Source: Elioraea tepidiphila DSM 17972
GTDB taxonomy: Bacteria > Pseudomonadota > Alphaproteobacteria > Acetobacterales > Acetobacteraceae
DNA: 64,000 bases
NCBI RefSeq assembly: GCF_000378465.1
Contig: NZ_KB899912.1
Location: 124,001-188,000 of the forward strand
Reading direction: 5' to 3'
The notes under the pieces were generated by a model. It was not told the DNA's origin and made no database searches. It worked only from the letters and a program-made list of their open reading frames with translations. The stretch's first letter is position 1. Every line of letters starts with the position of its first letter. Shown in pieces: positions 45,978-55,555 of the stretch. A program made the position numbers and the translations under genes.

Positions 45978-46709
45978 TCAGCGGCGTGCGTTGTCCATGC
46001 GCCGGCGCATCTCGCGGATCGCGGCAGCAAGCCCGAGGAACACCGCCTCGCCCACCAGGAAGTGGCCGATGTTCAGCTCGGCGATCTCCGGGATCGCGGC
46101 GATCGGCCCGACCGTGTCGAACGACAGCCCGTGCCCGGCGTGCACTTCCAGCCCGATCGCCGTGCCGTGCCTGGCCGCCGCCCCGATGCGCGCGAGTTCG
46201 CGCTCGCGCGCCGCACCGACATGCTCGCAATACGTGCCCGTATGGAGTTCCACCACCGGCGCGCCCAGTTCGCGCGCGGCGTCGAGCTGGCGCGGATCGG
46301 CCTCGATGAACAGGCTGACGCGGATGCCCGCCTCGGCGAGTGCGGCGATCGCATCCCCCACGACGCCCTTGTTCCCGACGACATCGAGCCCGCCCTCGGT
46401 GGTGCGTTCCTCGCGCTTCTCGGGCACCAGGCAGGCGGCGTGCGGCCGCAGCGCGCGGGCGATGCCGACCATTTCCGGCGTCGCGGCCATCTCGAAGTTC
46501 AGCGGCAGCGCGATCTCGTCCTTGAGCCGGCGCATGTCGTCGTCGCGGATGTGGCGGCGGTCCTCGCGCAGATGCGCCGTGATGCCGTCGGCGCCTGCCT
46601 CCTTGGCGACGCGCGCCGCGCGCACCGGGTCAGGGTGGTCCCCGCCGCGCGCGTTGCGGATGGTCGCGACGTGATCGACGTTCACGCCGAGGCGGAGCGG
46701 GTTGGGCAT
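45978..46709 (-). CDS. pdxJ: Pyridoxine 5'-phosphate synthase
   Basis: 243-residue TIM-barrel enzyme condensing deoxyxylulose phosphate with 3-amino-2-oxopropyl phosphate in vitamin B6 synthesis. [32 protein letters not shown] and FLVGEAVF are diagnostic. ATG at 46709 with AAGGA in front, 28 bp downstream of rsh. Confidence 0.96.
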   Translation of the reverse strand: MPNPLRLGVNVDHVATIRNARGGDHPDPVRAARVAKEAGADGITAHLREDRRHIRDDDMRRLKDEIALPLNFEMAATPEMVGIARALRPHAACLVPEKREERTTEGGLDVVGNKGVVGDAIAALAEAGIRVSLFIEADPRQLDAARELGAPVVELHTGTYCEHVGAARERELARIGAAARHGTAIGLEVHAGHGLSFDTVGPIAAIPEIAELNIGHFLVGEAVFLGLAAAIREMRRRMDNARR

Positions 46710-46737
46710 CGGGTCCTTTCCTTGTCGGACGGTCAGG

Positions 46738-48942
46738 TCAGGCGCGGGCGCGCTCGACGGCGCTGATCTGCGGGCTTGCGCGCAGCGCGGCGATGATCTC
46801 ACCGAGATGGCCAAGGTCGCGCACTTCGAGGTCGATCAGCATCTCGAAGAACTCGGGCGTGCGATTGACGATCTTGAGGTTGACGATGTTGCCCTCGCGC
46901 TTGGCGATGATGGTGGTGAGCGTCGAGAGCGCACCGGGCTGGTTGGCAGTCAGCACGGTGATGCGGCCGACATGCTTCTGCTGCGCGGTCTGGTCGAAGT
47001 CCCAGGAGACGTCGAGGAACCGTTCCGGCGTGGCGGCAAAGCTCTCCAGGGTCTGGCAGTCGGCGGTATGGATCGTGACCCCCTTGCCGGTGGTGATGAT
47101 GCCGACGATGCGATCGCCCGGCAACGGGTGGCAACAGCCGGCGAAATGCACCGCCATGCCGGCGACCAGGCCGCTGATCGGCACGCTCGCCGGCCCCTCG
47201 CGGCCGGCCGGTGCGGCGGGCTTCGCCTTGGCGCGCGGCGGCGGCAGGATCGCGGGCGCGCGCGCGGTCGGACGCAGTTCCGGATAGGCGGCGAACACCA
47301 CCTCGCGCGGGCCGATCGCGCCCGAGCCGACCGCGACCTGGAGGTCCTCGATGCTCGGCTGCTTGAAGGTCTTGAGCACGCCTTCCAGCACCTTCTCGCC
47401 GCCCTCCACGCCCTCCTGGCGGAAGGCCTTTACCAGCATGGAGCGGCCGAGCTCGATGTTCTGCGCGCGCTGCTGGGCGTGCACGAAGCGGCGGATGCGC
47501 GCGCGCGCCTTGCCGGTGACGACGAAGCGTTCCCAGGCCGGATTGGGCGTGTGGCCGCGCGCGGTGACGATCTCGACCTGATCGCCGTTCTGCAGTTCGG
47601 TGCGCAGCGGCATGATGCGGCCGTTGATCTTCGCGCCGACACAGGTGTCGCCGACCTCGGAGTGCACGGCATAGGCGAAGTCGACCGGGGTCGCCCCGCG
47701 CGGCAGGGTGATCAGGTCTCCCTTCGGGGTGAAGCAGAACACCTGGTCGCGGAACATCTCGAGCTTGGTGTGCTCGAGGAATTCCTCCGGCCCCGAGGCC
47801 TGCTCCAGGATCTCCAGCAGGCTGCGCAGCCAGCGGTACTGGCGCGGCGCCTCGGTCGGCTTCGGCCCCGATTCCTTGTAAGACCAGTGCGCGGCCACGC
47901 CGTATTCGGCGATCTCGTGCATCTCGCGCGTGCGAATCTGGATCTCGATCTTCTGCGCGCCGGGCAGGATCACGCCGGTATGGAGCGAGCGGTAGCCGTT
48001 CGGCTTGGGCGTGGAGATGTAGTCCTTGAACCGGCCGGGGACGACGCGGAACGCCGAGTGCACCACGCCGAGGGCGCGGTAGCAGTCATCGACGCTCTCC
48101 ACCACCACGCGGAACGCCATGATGTCCGACAGTTGCTCGAACGCGACGTTGCGCCGATGCATCTTCAGCCAGATCGAGTACGGACTCTTCTCGCGCCCGG
48201 TCACCTCGGCGGCGATGCCGTGCTCGGTCATCAGGCGGCGCAGCTCCTCGGTCACGCGGTCGATCGTGTCCGCGCCCTCGCCGCGCAGGAAGGCGACGCG
48301 CGCGAGGATCGAGGCATAGGCGTCGGGCTGGAGCTCGCGGAAGGCGAGGGTTTCGAGCTCGGTCTTCACCTGGTCCATGCCGATTCGCTCGGCGAGCGGG
48401 GCGTAGATCTCCAGCGTCTCGGCGGCGATCCGGCGGCGGCGCTTCTCGTCGCGCACGAAACGGAGCGTGCGCATGTTGTGCAGCCGGTCGGCGAGCTTGA
48501 CGAGCAGGACGCGGATGTCCTCGCTCATCGCGAGCACGAGCTTGCGGAAGTTCTCGGCCTGCTTGGAACGGTCGGACTGGAGTTCGAGGCGGGTGAGCTT
48601 GGTCACCCCGTCGACCAGGCGGGCGACGTCGCGGCCGAAGCCCTTCTCGACATCGGCGAGCGTGACCGGGGTGTCCTCGACCACGTCGTGCAGCAGCGCG
48701 GTCACGATCGAGTTCGAGTCCACCCGGAACCCGGTCAGGATGTTGGCGACCTCGACCGGGTGGGTGAAGTACGGATCGCCGTTGTCCCGCGTCTGGCCGA
48801 CATGGGCGCGGGCGGCAAAGTCGTAGGCCTTGGTGATCAGCTCGGCGTCGGCCTTGGGGTCGTAGGCGCGCACGCGCTCGACCAGCTCGCGATCGAGGAG
48901 CGCCGTGCCGTCGGGCAAGGCCGGATCATCCTCGCGGCGCAA
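46738..48942 (-). CDS. Bifunctional (p)ppGpp synthetase/hydrolase
   Basis: 734-residue RelA/SpoT homologue. The HD hydrolase is intact ([23 protein letters not shown]), as is the synthetase ([31 protein letters not shown]), followed by TGS ([20 protein letters not shown]), CC and an ACT domain. Thus it likely both makes and degrades the alarmone. The start is a TTG at 48942 without a clear ribosome-binding site, and is uncertain by a few residues. It lies between rpoZ and pdxJ. Confidence 0.92.
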   Translation of the reverse strand: MRREDDPALPDGTALLDRELVERVRAYDPKADAELITKAYDFAARAHVGQTRDNGDPYFTHPVEVANILTGFRVDSNSIVTALLHDVVEDTPVTLADVEKGFGRDVARLVDGVTKLTRLELQSDRSKQAENFRKLVLAMSEDIRVLLVKLADRLHNMRTLRFVRDEKRRRRIAAETLEIYAPLAERIGMDQVKTELETLAFRELQPDAYASILARVAFLRGEGADTIDRVTEELRRLMTEHGIAAEVTGREKSPYSIWLKMHRRNVAFEQLSDIMAFRVVVESVDDCYRALGVVHSAFRVVPGRFKDYISTPKPNGYRSLHTGVILPGAQKIEIQIRTREMHEIAEYGVAAHWSYKESGPKPTEAPRQYRWLRSLLEILEQASGPEEFLEHTKLEMFRDQVFCFTPKGDLITLPRGATPVDFAYAVHSEVGDTCVGAKINGRIMPLRTELQNGDQVEIVTARGHTPNPAWERFVVTGKARARIRRFVHAQQRAQNIELGRSMLVKAFRQEGVEGGEKVLEGVLKTFKQPSIEDLQVAVGSGAIGPREVVFAAYPELRPTARAPAILPPPRAKAKPAAPAGREGPASVPISGLVAGMAVHFAGCCHPLPGDRIVGIITTGKGVTIHTADCQTLESFAATPERFLDVSWDFDQTAQQKHVGRITVLTANQPGALSTLTTIIAKREGNIVNLKIVNRTPEFFEMLIDLEVRDLGHLGEIIAALRASPQISAVERARA

Positions 48943-48999
48943 GCCGGCGGCCGAGGGGCCGTCCTGCCTGCGCCGTTGTCATTGCGGGGTGCTCCGGCG

Positions 49000-49386
49000 T
49001 CAGCCGCCGTCGAGTTCGCGGGCGATCGCGGCCTCGATGTCGTCCTCGGACACCGGGCCTTCCTCGGCCGCCTGCTCGTCGGGGGTGATGTCCATGCCGG
49101 CGAAGATGTTGCTCTCGGTCGGCAGCAGGTCCATGACCTCCTCCGAGGCGGGCTCGGGCTCGGGCAGACGCTGCAGGCTCTTGATCAGGTCGCTCCTGAC
49201 GGCCTCGAGATCGATGGTCTCCTCGGCGATCTCGCGCAGCGCGACGACGGGGTTCTTGTCGTTGTCGCGATCCACGGTCAGCGCCTCGCCGCGGCTGATG
49301 TTGCGCGCGCGCTGGGCGGCGAGCATGACCAGCTCGAAGCGGTTGGGAACCTTGAGGACGCAGTCTTCGACGGTGACGCGCGCCAT
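49000..49386 (-). CDS. rpoZ: RNA polymerase omega subunit
   Basis: 128 residues: [51 protein letters not shown]. Omega aids RNA polymerase assembly and ppGpp binding. An acidic C-terminal tail of about 50 residues is longer than in E. coli, as in other alphaproteobacteria. rpoZ and rsh together are a common arrangement. A promoter is seen at 49428-49456. Confidence 0.96.
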   Translation of the reverse strand: MARVTVEDCVLKVPNRFELVMLAAQRARNISRGEALTVDRDNDKNPVVALREIAEETIDLEAVRSDLIKSLQRLPEPEPASEEVMDLLPTESNIFAGMDITPDEQAAEEGPVSEDDIEAAIARELDGG

Positions 49387-49427
49387 GCGCTCGACCCTCC
49401 GGAACTGAAGTCTGGGGTGAACCCTAT

Positions 49428-49456
49428 CTCATAGTGGCAAAGAGCGAGGAAGGCAA
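49428..49456 (-). promoter_or_regulatory. Promoter of rpoZ-rsh-pdxJ
   Basis: On the reverse strand TTGCCT (49451-49456), 17 bases, TATGAG (49428-49433), just before rpoZ and after folK. Matches the CTTGAC-N17-CTATAT style at most positions. Confidence 0.5.
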
Positions 49457-49471
49457 GCAACCCTGACCTGT

Positions 49472-49966
49472 TCACGCCAGGCGGCGGCAATCCTCGTCCG
49501 GCGGCAGGGCGGCGATCAGCGCCGCGACGGTCGCGCCGGTGACGGGGTGGCACCACTGCGGCGCGACCTCCGCGAGCGGCCGCAGCACGAAGCCCCGGCC
49601 GGCGAGGCGCGGGTGCGGCAGAACGGGCGGCGGGGCGTCGCGCACCAGGCCGTTCAGGTCGAGCAGATCGAGATCGAGCACCCGCGCCGCGTCGCGCTCG
49701 CCGCGCACCCGCCCGGCCTCCGCCTCGATCGCGTTCAGCCCGGCGAGCAGCGCGGCAGGGTCGGCCTCGCCCCCATAGGCCGCGACCGCGTTGAGATAGC
49801 GGGGCTGGCCGGAGGGCGGCACCGGCGCGCTATCCCACAGCCGCGAGACCGCGCGGAAGGCAAGGCCGGGCAACGCGTTCACCCGGCCCAGCGCCCAGGC
49901 GAGGGTGGCCCGCGGCGGCGCGCCGCCGTGGCCCGGCAGATTGGCGCCGAACCCGACAAGGATCAT
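49472..49966 (-). CDS. folK: 2-amino-4-hydroxy-6-hydroxymethyldihydropteridine pyrophosphokinase
   Basis: 164-residue HPPK, a folate pathway enzyme transferring pyrophosphate from ATP. Key residues in LDLDLLDLNG and LPHPRLAGRGFVLRPLAEVA are visible. It begins MILVGFGANL at ATG 49966 with AGGGA upstream. Divergent from the NYN-domain gene. Confidence 0.95.
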   Translation of the reverse strand: MILVGFGANLPGHGGAPPRATLAWALGRVNALPGLAFRAVSRLWDSAPVPPSGQPRYLNAVAAYGGEADPAALLAGLNAIEAEAGRVRGERDAARVLDLDLLDLNGLVRDAPPPVLPHPRLAGRGFVLRPLAEVAPQWCHPVTGATVAALIAALPPDEDCRRLA

Positions 49967-50079
49967 CTGTCATTTCCCTGCAACGTGGCCGATACCCTAT
50001 TCACGTCAGCATCAGGCGTGTTTAGGCTGCCGGGCCCATCGGATTCCGCGCCCGCAGACGGTTGAGGAGCCAAGAAAGA

Positions 50080-50760
50080 ATGTTCGAGCGATCTGAGCGC
50101 GTGGCAGTGTTCATCGACGGGGCGAACTTGTATGCAGCGTCGCGCACGCTGGGGTTCGATGTCGACTACAAGTCGCTGCATGCGTTCTTCCGGACCAAAG
50201 CCTATGTGGTTCGGATGTTCTACTACACCGCCGTGCTCGAGACCGAAGAGTACACGCCCCTCAAGCCGCTCGTCGATTGGCTCGGCTACAACGGCTATAC
50301 GGTCGTCACCAAGCCCGCCAAGGAGTTCACCGACTCGACCGGCCGGCGCCGGGTCAAGGGCAACATGGATATCGAGCTCGCCATCGACATGCTGGAGATG
50401 GCGCCGCATGTGAACCATGTCGTGCTGTTCTCCGGCGACGGCGATTTCCGCCGCCTGGTCGAGGCGGTGCAGCGCAAGGGTGTGCGCGTCACGGTGATCA
50501 GCACCATCCGTACCCAGCCGGTGCTGATTGCCGATGACCTGCGCCGCCAGGCCGACCAGTTCGTCGACCTCGCCGACATCATGGGCGAGTTCACCCGCCG
50601 CGTCGTGCCGCCGCGCGAGCCCGGGATGCCACGCGAGGAGCGGGTGGGCGAGCGCGTGGGCGTGACCGGCCGGCCCTTCACGGTCGAGACCGTCGGCGGA
50701 CCGCGCGCCACGCCATCCGAGCCCTGGCGTGGGGTGCCGGAGACCGGCACCGCCGAGTGA
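50080..50760 (+). CDS. NYN-domain (LabA/DUF88) RNase-like protein
   Basis: 226 residues. VAVFIDGANLYAASRTLGFD, GNMDIELAIDMLEMA and LFSGDGDFRRLVEAVQRKG carry the acidic residues of the NYN/PIN-like fold. Such proteins are thought to be RNases or RNA processing factors. The C-terminus is a low-complexity tail (after RRVVPPREPG). ATG at 50080. The next gene begins with a GTGA overlap. Confidence 0.9.
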   Translation: MFERSERVAVFIDGANLYAASRTLGFDVDYKSLHAFFRTKAYVVRMFYYTAVLETEEYTPLKPLVDWLGYNGYTVVTKPAKEFTDSTGRRRVKGNMDIELAIDMLEMAPHVNHVVLFSGDGDFRRLVEAVQRKGVRVTVISTIRTQPVLIADDLRRQADQFVDLADIMGEFTRRVVPPREPGMPREERVGERVGVTGRPFTVETVGGPRATPSEPWRGVPETGTAE

Positions 50761-51401
50761 GCGGCACGCCCGCGGCGCCGCCGCGCGACTGCCCGCGCTG
50801 CCCGAGGCTCGCTTCGTTCCGCGCCGAGAACCGCGCCCGCTTCGCTGCCTGGCACAACGCGCCCGTGGCCTCGTTCGGCCCGCTGGATGCGCCGCTGCTG
50901 ATCGTCGGCCTCGCGCCGGGGCTGCGCGGCGCCAACCGCACCGGCCGCCCCTTCACCGGCGACTGGGCGGGGGATCTGCTCTACGCCACGTTGCTGCACT
51001 TCCGTCTCGCAGAGGGGCGCTACGAGGCGCGGCCGGATGACGGGCTCCGGCTGACGCGGGCGCGGATCTGCAACGCGGTGCGCTGCGTGCCGCCCGAGAA
51101 CAAGCCGACGCCGGCCGAGATCGCCGCCTGCAACCCGTTCCTCAAGGGCGAACTCGCGGCGATGCCGCGGCTGCGGGCGGTGCTGGCCCTCGGCGGGGTC
51201 GCGCATGGCGCGGTGCTGCGCGCGCTCGGCCGGCCCGCCTCCTCCGCACGCTTCGCGCACGGCGCGCGGCACCGGCTCGACGGATTCGTGCTGGCGGACA
51301 GCTATCATTGCAGCCGCTACAACACGAACACCGGGCGGCTGACGGAGGCGATGTTCCACGCGGTGTTCGACGAACTGATGCCGATCCTGGGCGCGCCTTG
51401 A
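50757..51401 (+). CDS. Family 5 uracil-DNA glycosylase (iron-sulfur type)
   Basis: 214 residues. CPRCPRL and CNAVRCVPPENK carry the iron-sulfur cysteines. The active-site loop GLAPGLRGANRTGRPFTGDW and DSYHCSRYNTNTGRLT match the family 5 (UDGb) pattern. It removes uracil and related bases from DNA. Start GTG overlaps the NYN stop by 4 bp. Confidence 0.9.
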   Translation: MSGTPAAPPRDCPRCPRLASFRAENRARFAAWHNAPVASFGPLDAPLLIVGLAPGLRGANRTGRPFTGDWAGDLLYATLLHFRLAEGRYEARPDDGLRLTRARICNAVRCVPPENKPTPAEIAACNPFLKGELAAMPRLRAVLALGGVAHGAVLRALGRPASSARFAHGARHRLDGFVLADSYHCSRYNTNTGRLTEAMFHAVFDELMPILGAP

Positions 51402-51408
51402 GCCCGCC

Positions 51409-52578
51409 GTGACGCCACCAGTCTCGCTGCTTGCGGCGCTCGTCTCGCTCGGCCCGCTGTCGACCGATCTCTACCTGCCCGCGCTGCCGGCCATCGCCGC
51501 CGCCTTCGGCACGGACGCGGCCGGCGTGCAGTGGACGCTCTCGGGCTTCCTGCTCGGCTTCGCCCCCGCCCAGCTCCTCTACGGGCCCCTCGCCGACAGG
51601 TTCGGCCGCCGCCCCGCCACGGCGGTCGGGCTCACGATCTATCTCGCCGCCACCCTCGCCTGCGCGCTCGCGCCGAGCCTCGGCTGGCTGGTGGCCGCCA
51701 GGGTCGTGCAGGCGGTCGGCTCCTGCGGCGGCCCGGTGGTAGCGCGCGCGATCGTGCGTGATACGACCGATCCGCCCCGCGCGGCCGCCGTGTTCGCCAC
51801 CATCGCCGGGCTGATGGCGCTCGCACCCGCGGCCGGGCCGGTGCTGGGCGGGCTGGTCGTGGCGCTTGCCGGCTGGCGCGCGGCGTTCTGGCTGCTCGCA
51901 CTGCTCGCGGGCGCGATCGCGCTGGCGGCCGCACGGTTCCTGCCCGAAACCGTGCCCGCGCTCGACCGCACCGCACTCGACCCGGCCCGGCTCGCCGCCG
52001 CCTATGCCGCGCTCCTGCGGCATCGCGGCTTTCTCAGCCACGCGGCGATCGCGACCTTCACCTACACGGGGCTGTTCTGCTTCATCTCGGGCTCGTCGCA
52101 TGTGGCGCAGACGGGGCTCGGCCTCGGGCCGCAAGGCTACGGTCTGCTGTTCGCCGCCGCGGTCGCTGGCTACATCGCCGGCAGCGCGCTCGCCCGCCGG
52201 ATCAGCCCGCGTCTCGGCGTGCGCCGGATGCTGTATCTCGGCGTCGGGCTCTGCGGGGCCTTCGGCTGGTCCGGGCCGGCCGCACTCGCGCTGTTCGGCT
52301 CCTCGATCGCCACTGTCACCCTGCCGATGGTGCTCTACATGGTGGCCTTCGCACTTGCCCAGCCGAACGCGCAATCGGGCGCGGTCGCGCCGTTCCCGCA
52401 CATGGCGGGGCGCGCCTCGGCGCTGCTCGGCTTCCTGCAATGGGGCACGGCCGCCTTCGGCGGACTCGCGGTCGCCCAGGCGCTGGACGCCGAGGGCTGG
52501 ACCATGGCGCTCGGCATCGCCGCCTCGGCCAGCCTCGCCGTCGTGGCCCTCGCGTTCCTGCCGCGCGGCTCAGGCTGA
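51409..52578 (+). CDS. Bcr/CflA-type MFS multidrug exporter
   Basis: 389 residues with about 12 hydrophobic helices. SLGPLSTDLYLPALPAIAAA and LYGPLADRFGRRPATAVGL are the hallmark N-terminal helix and loop 2-3 (GPLADRFGRR). A GTG at 51409 is the start, seven bases after the glycosylase stop. Substrates of the family include bicyclomycin and other drugs; that of this copy is unknown. The 3' end overlaps the convergent glutathione peroxidase gene by 9 bp. Confidence 0.9.
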   Translation: MTPPVSLLAALVSLGPLSTDLYLPALPAIAAAFGTDAAGVQWTLSGFLLGFAPAQLLYGPLADRFGRRPATAVGLTIYLAATLACALAPSLGWLVAARVVQAVGSCGGPVVARAIVRDTTDPPRAAAVFATIAGLMALAPAAGPVLGGLVVALAGWRAAFWLLALLAGAIALAAARFLPETVPALDRTALDPARLAAAYAALLRHRGFLSHAAIATFTYTGLFCFISGSSHVAQTGLGLGPQGYGLLFAAAVAGYIAGSALARRISPRLGVRRMLYLGVGLCGAFGWSGPAALALFGSSIATVTLPMVLYMVAFALAQPNAQSGAVAPFPHMAGRASALLGFLQWGTAAFGGLAVAQALDAEGWTMALGIAASASLAVVALAFLPRGSG

Positions 52579-53145
52579 GGGCGCGGGAGCGGCGAGCGCG
52601 GCCTCGATCGCGCCGATCAGCTCGGGGCTGTCGGGCGTCGTGCGCGAGCCCCAGGCGCCGGCGATCCTGCCCGCCCGGTCCACCAGGTATTTGTGGAAGT
52701 TCCAGCGCGGCGGCCCGGACGCGGCCGCCGCCCAGCGGTAGAACGGGTGCGCGTCGCGCCCGGTCACGCGGCTCAGGGTCGCGAGCGGGAACTCGACGCC
52801 GAACTCCACCTCGCAGAACTGCTTGATCGCGGCGTTGTCCTCGCGCTCCTGGCGGAAGTCGTTCGAGGGCACGCCGATCACGACCAGGCCGCGCGCCTCG
52901 TAGCGCTCGTGCAGCGCCTGCAGCCCGGCATACTGCCCGGTGAAGCCGCAAAACGAGGCCGTGTTCACCACCAGCAGCGGCCGGCCGCGCCATCGCGCGA
53001 GCGGCATCGGCCCGCCCTCGATCGAGTCGAAGCTGAAGTCCCACGCCGTATGCTCGGCCGCCAGGGCCGGGTCCGGGCGGAACGGCGCGAGCGCCACGCC
53101 GAGAGCGCCAACCAGGCCGAGGGCCCGCCGCATGCGGTCAACCAT
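52570..53145 (-). CDS. Glutathione-peroxidase-family protein, exported
   Basis: 191 residues: signal peptide MVDRMRRALGLVGALGVALA cut near ALAAE, then FDSIEGGPMPLARWRGRPLL, the active-site NTASFCGFTGQYAGLQALHE (Cys, not selenocysteine), VPSNDFRQ and WNFHKYLVD. A good AGGAGCG ribosome-binding site lies before the ATG at 53145. Likely reduces peroxides in the periplasm using a thiol partner. It overlaps the molybdoenzyme gene by 8 bp. Confidence 0.9.
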   Translation of the reverse strand: MVDRMRRALGLVGALGVALAPFRPDPALAAEHTAWDFSFDSIEGGPMPLARWRGRPLLVVNTASFCGFTGQYAGLQALHERYEARGLVVIGVPSNDFRQEREDNAAIKQFCEVEFGVEFPLATLSRVTGRDAHPFYRWAAAASGPPRWNFHKYLVDRAGRIAGAWGSRTTPDSPELIGAIEAALAAPAPSA

Positions 53146-53809
53146 ATCGCTCCTCCATCCACGGATCGCCGTGGTTGTGATAGCCGCGCGTCTCCCAGAA
53201 GCCCGGCTGATCCTCGGCCGCGAACGTGATGCGGCGGACCCACTTCGCGCTCTTCCAGAAATAGAGCCTGGGGATGACCACGCGCAGCGGCCCGCCATGG
53301 CGACGATCCAAGGGTGCGCCATCCCAACCATGCGCCAGCATCACGTCGTCGTCAGCGAAGGCGGGCATCGGCACGTTGGTGGTGTAGCCGTCGGAGGACT
53401 GGAACAGCACGTGCCGCGCCTCCGGCCTGGGCTTCACCGCCGCGAGGAGGTCGGTGGCGCGCACGCCCGACCAGCGGTTGTCGTAGCGGCTCCAGGCGGT
53501 GACGCAGTGGATGTCGGACACGTCCTCCGACTGCGGCAGCGCCATCAGCCCGTCCCAGTCCAGCACCATCGGGGTCTCGACCAGGCCGTCCACGATCAGG
53601 CGGAACGTCTCGCGCGGAATCGCGGGCTGCACGCCGAGATCGAGCACGGGCCAGTCGCGCACCAGGCGCTGGCCGGGCGGCAGCCGGTCCACCTCGCGGG
53701 TGCCATGCGCGCCGGTCAGCAGCCGCCCCTCGCGCGCCCAGTCCTGCTTCCTCGCGATCAGCTTGTCGCGGATCGCGCCGAAGACGCCGCTCTCGCCACT
53801 CTTCGCCAT
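53138..53809 (-). CDS. Sulfite-oxidase-like molybdopterin oxidoreductase
   Basis: 223 residues. IPRETFRLIVDGLVETPMVL, DIHCVTAWSRYDNRWSGV (the cysteine that ligates molybdenum) and HGGPLRVVIPRLYFWKSAKW are the domain core. Related to MsrP/YedY, but with no Tat signal and no msrQ nearby, so it seems cytosolic. Substrate unknown. ATG at 53809 with AAGGA in front. Confidence 0.9.
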   Translation of the reverse strand: MAKSGESGVFGAIRDKLIARKQDWAREGRLLTGAHGTREVDRLPPGQRLVRDWPVLDLGVQPAIPRETFRLIVDGLVETPMVLDWDGLMALPQSEDVSDIHCVTAWSRYDNRWSGVRATDLLAAVKPRPEARHVLFQSSDGYTTNVPMPAFADDDVMLAHGWDGAPLDRRHGGPLRVVIPRLYFWKSAKWVRRITFAAEDQPGFWETRGYHNHGDPWMEERYG

Positions 53810-53881
53810 CGTCAGTCCTTCCGCGTCGGGATAGGTTTGTCTGCCGGGCTTCGCTGCAAGACCCCGGGAGGATACGCGCGC

Positions 53882-55522
53882 GTGCTGCCGCCCGCACCCA
53901 GCGACTACGCCGATCTGATCGCCCGCTTCGCCTGGACGATCCCGGCGCGGTTCAACATCGCCGAGGCGTGCTGCGACCGCTGGGCCGACGGGACCGGCCG
54001 CACGGCGCTGATCCATCTCGCCGCCGAGGGCGTGCGGCGCTGGAGCTTCGACGATCTGCACGCGGCCTCGTGCCGGCTTGCCAACGTGCTCGCCGCGGGC
54101 GGGATCGGCCGTGGCGACCGGGTCGGCATCCTGCTGCCGCAGCGCCCGGAGGCGGCGGTCGCGCATCTCGCCGCCTACCGCCTCGGCGCGATCGCGGTGC
54201 CGCTGTTCGTGCTGTTCGGGCCCGAGGCGCTGGCCTACCGGCTGGGCGACTCCGGCGCCGCGGCGGTGATCACCGACGAGGAGGGTGCGGCCAAGCTCGA
54301 CGCGCTGCGGGACGGTCTGCCGGCACTCGGCCGCGTGCTGTCGGTCGATGGTCCCGCCCCAGGCGCCGAGGACCTGCCGCGCCTGCTGGCGCGCGCCTCG
54401 CCCGATCACGCCTGCGCCGATACGTCCGCCGACGACCCGGCGATCATCATCTACACCTCCGGCACGACCGGCCCACCCAAGGGCGCGCTGCACGCCCAGC
54501 GCGTGCTGCTCGGCCACCTGCCCGGCGTCGAGCTGCCGCACGAGCTGTTCCCCCGACCGGGCGACCTGTTCTGGACGCCGGCCGACTGGGCCTGGATCGG
54601 CGGTTTGCTCGACGTGCTGCTGCCGAGCCTGTTCCACGGCGTGCCGGTGCTGGCGCACCGCATGGCGAAGTTCGACGCGGACGCCGCCTTCGCCCTGATG
54701 GCGCGGCACGGCGTGCGCAACGTGTTCATGCCGGCGACCGCGCTTCGGATGCTGCGCGCGGCGCGGCCGCCTGCCGGCCTGGCCGTGCGGTCGGTGGCTT
54801 CCGGCGGCGAAACCCTGGGCGAGGAACTGCTCGACTGGGGCCGCGCCACCTTCGGCCTGACCATCAACGAGTTCTACGGCCAGACCGAGTGCAACCTGGT
54901 GGTCTCGAACTGCGCCGGCCTCTATCCCGTGCGCCCGGGTTCCATGGGCCGGCCCGTGCCGGGCCACGACGTCGCGGTGATCGGTCCCGCGGGCGAGCGC
55001 CTGCCGCCCGGCGCGCTCGGCGACATCGCGATCCGCCGCCCCGACCCGGTGATGTTCCTCGGCTACTGGAACAATCCGGACGCGACCGCGCGCAAGTTCC
55101 GGGCCGACTGGCTGGTCACCGGCGATCAGGGCACCGTGGACGAGGACGGCTACCTGCGCTTCGTCGGCCGCGACGACGACGTGATCACCTCCGCCGGCTA
55201 CCGGATCGGGCCGGGCGAGATCGAGGACTGCCTGAACCGCCACCCCGCAGTGTTGATGTCGGCGGCGATCGGCAAGCCCGACGCGGTGCGCACCGAGATC
55301 GTCAAGGCGTTCGTGGTGCTGCGCGAGGGGATCGCGCCGTCTAGGGCACTCGCGGCCGAGATCCAGGGCTTCGTGCGCACCCGCCTCGCGGCGCACGAAT
55401 ACCCGCGCGAGATCGCTTTCGTCGACTCGCTGCCGCTCACCACCACGGGCAAGATTATCCGCCGCGCGCTGCGCGATGGCGAGCGCGCTGTCATCGAACG
55501 ATCACGGGCCGGGCCGGGATAG
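53882..55522 (+). CDS. Acyl-CoA synthetase (AMP-forming)
   Basis: 546 residues. AMP-binding motif IIYTSGTTGPPKGALHAQRV, YGQTECNLVVSNC, GRDDDVITSAGYRIGPGEIE and the C-terminal TTTGKIIRRALR lysine are all present. The pattern is closest to medium-chain or aromatic acyl-CoA synthetases. A GTG at 53882 with GGGAGG ten bases upstream is the start; it is divergent from the sulfite-oxidase-like gene. Confidence 0.92.
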   Translation: MLPPAPSDYADLIARFAWTIPARFNIAEACCDRWADGTGRTALIHLAAEGVRRWSFDDLHAASCRLANVLAAGGIGRGDRVGILLPQRPEAAVAHLAAYRLGAIAVPLFVLFGPEALAYRLGDSGAAAVITDEEGAAKLDALRDGLPALGRVLSVDGPAPGAEDLPRLLARASPDHACADTSADDPAIIIYTSGTTGPPKGALHAQRVLLGHLPGVELPHELFPRPGDLFWTPADWAWIGGLLDVLLPSLFHGVPVLAHRMAKFDADAAFALMARHGVRNVFMPATALRMLRAARPPAGLAVRSVASGGETLGEELLDWGRATFGLTINEFYGQTECNLVVSNCAGLYPVRPGSMGRPVPGHDVAVIGPAGERLPPGALGDIAIRRPDPVMFLGYWNNPDATARKFRADWLVTGDQGTVDEDGYLRFVGRDDDVITSAGYRIGPGEIEDCLNRHPAVLMSAAIGKPDAVRTEIVKAFVVLREGIAPSRALAAEIQGFVRTRLAAHEYPREIAFVDSLPLTTTGKIIRRALRDGERAVIERSRAGPG

Positions 55523-55555
55523 CATCGCTATAGGGCCACGGCGTCGCAGGGGTGC

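Noticed and set aside
46702-49434. 910-residue plus-strand frame
   Set aside because: Antisense to rsh and rpoZ; composition typical of a shadow frame.
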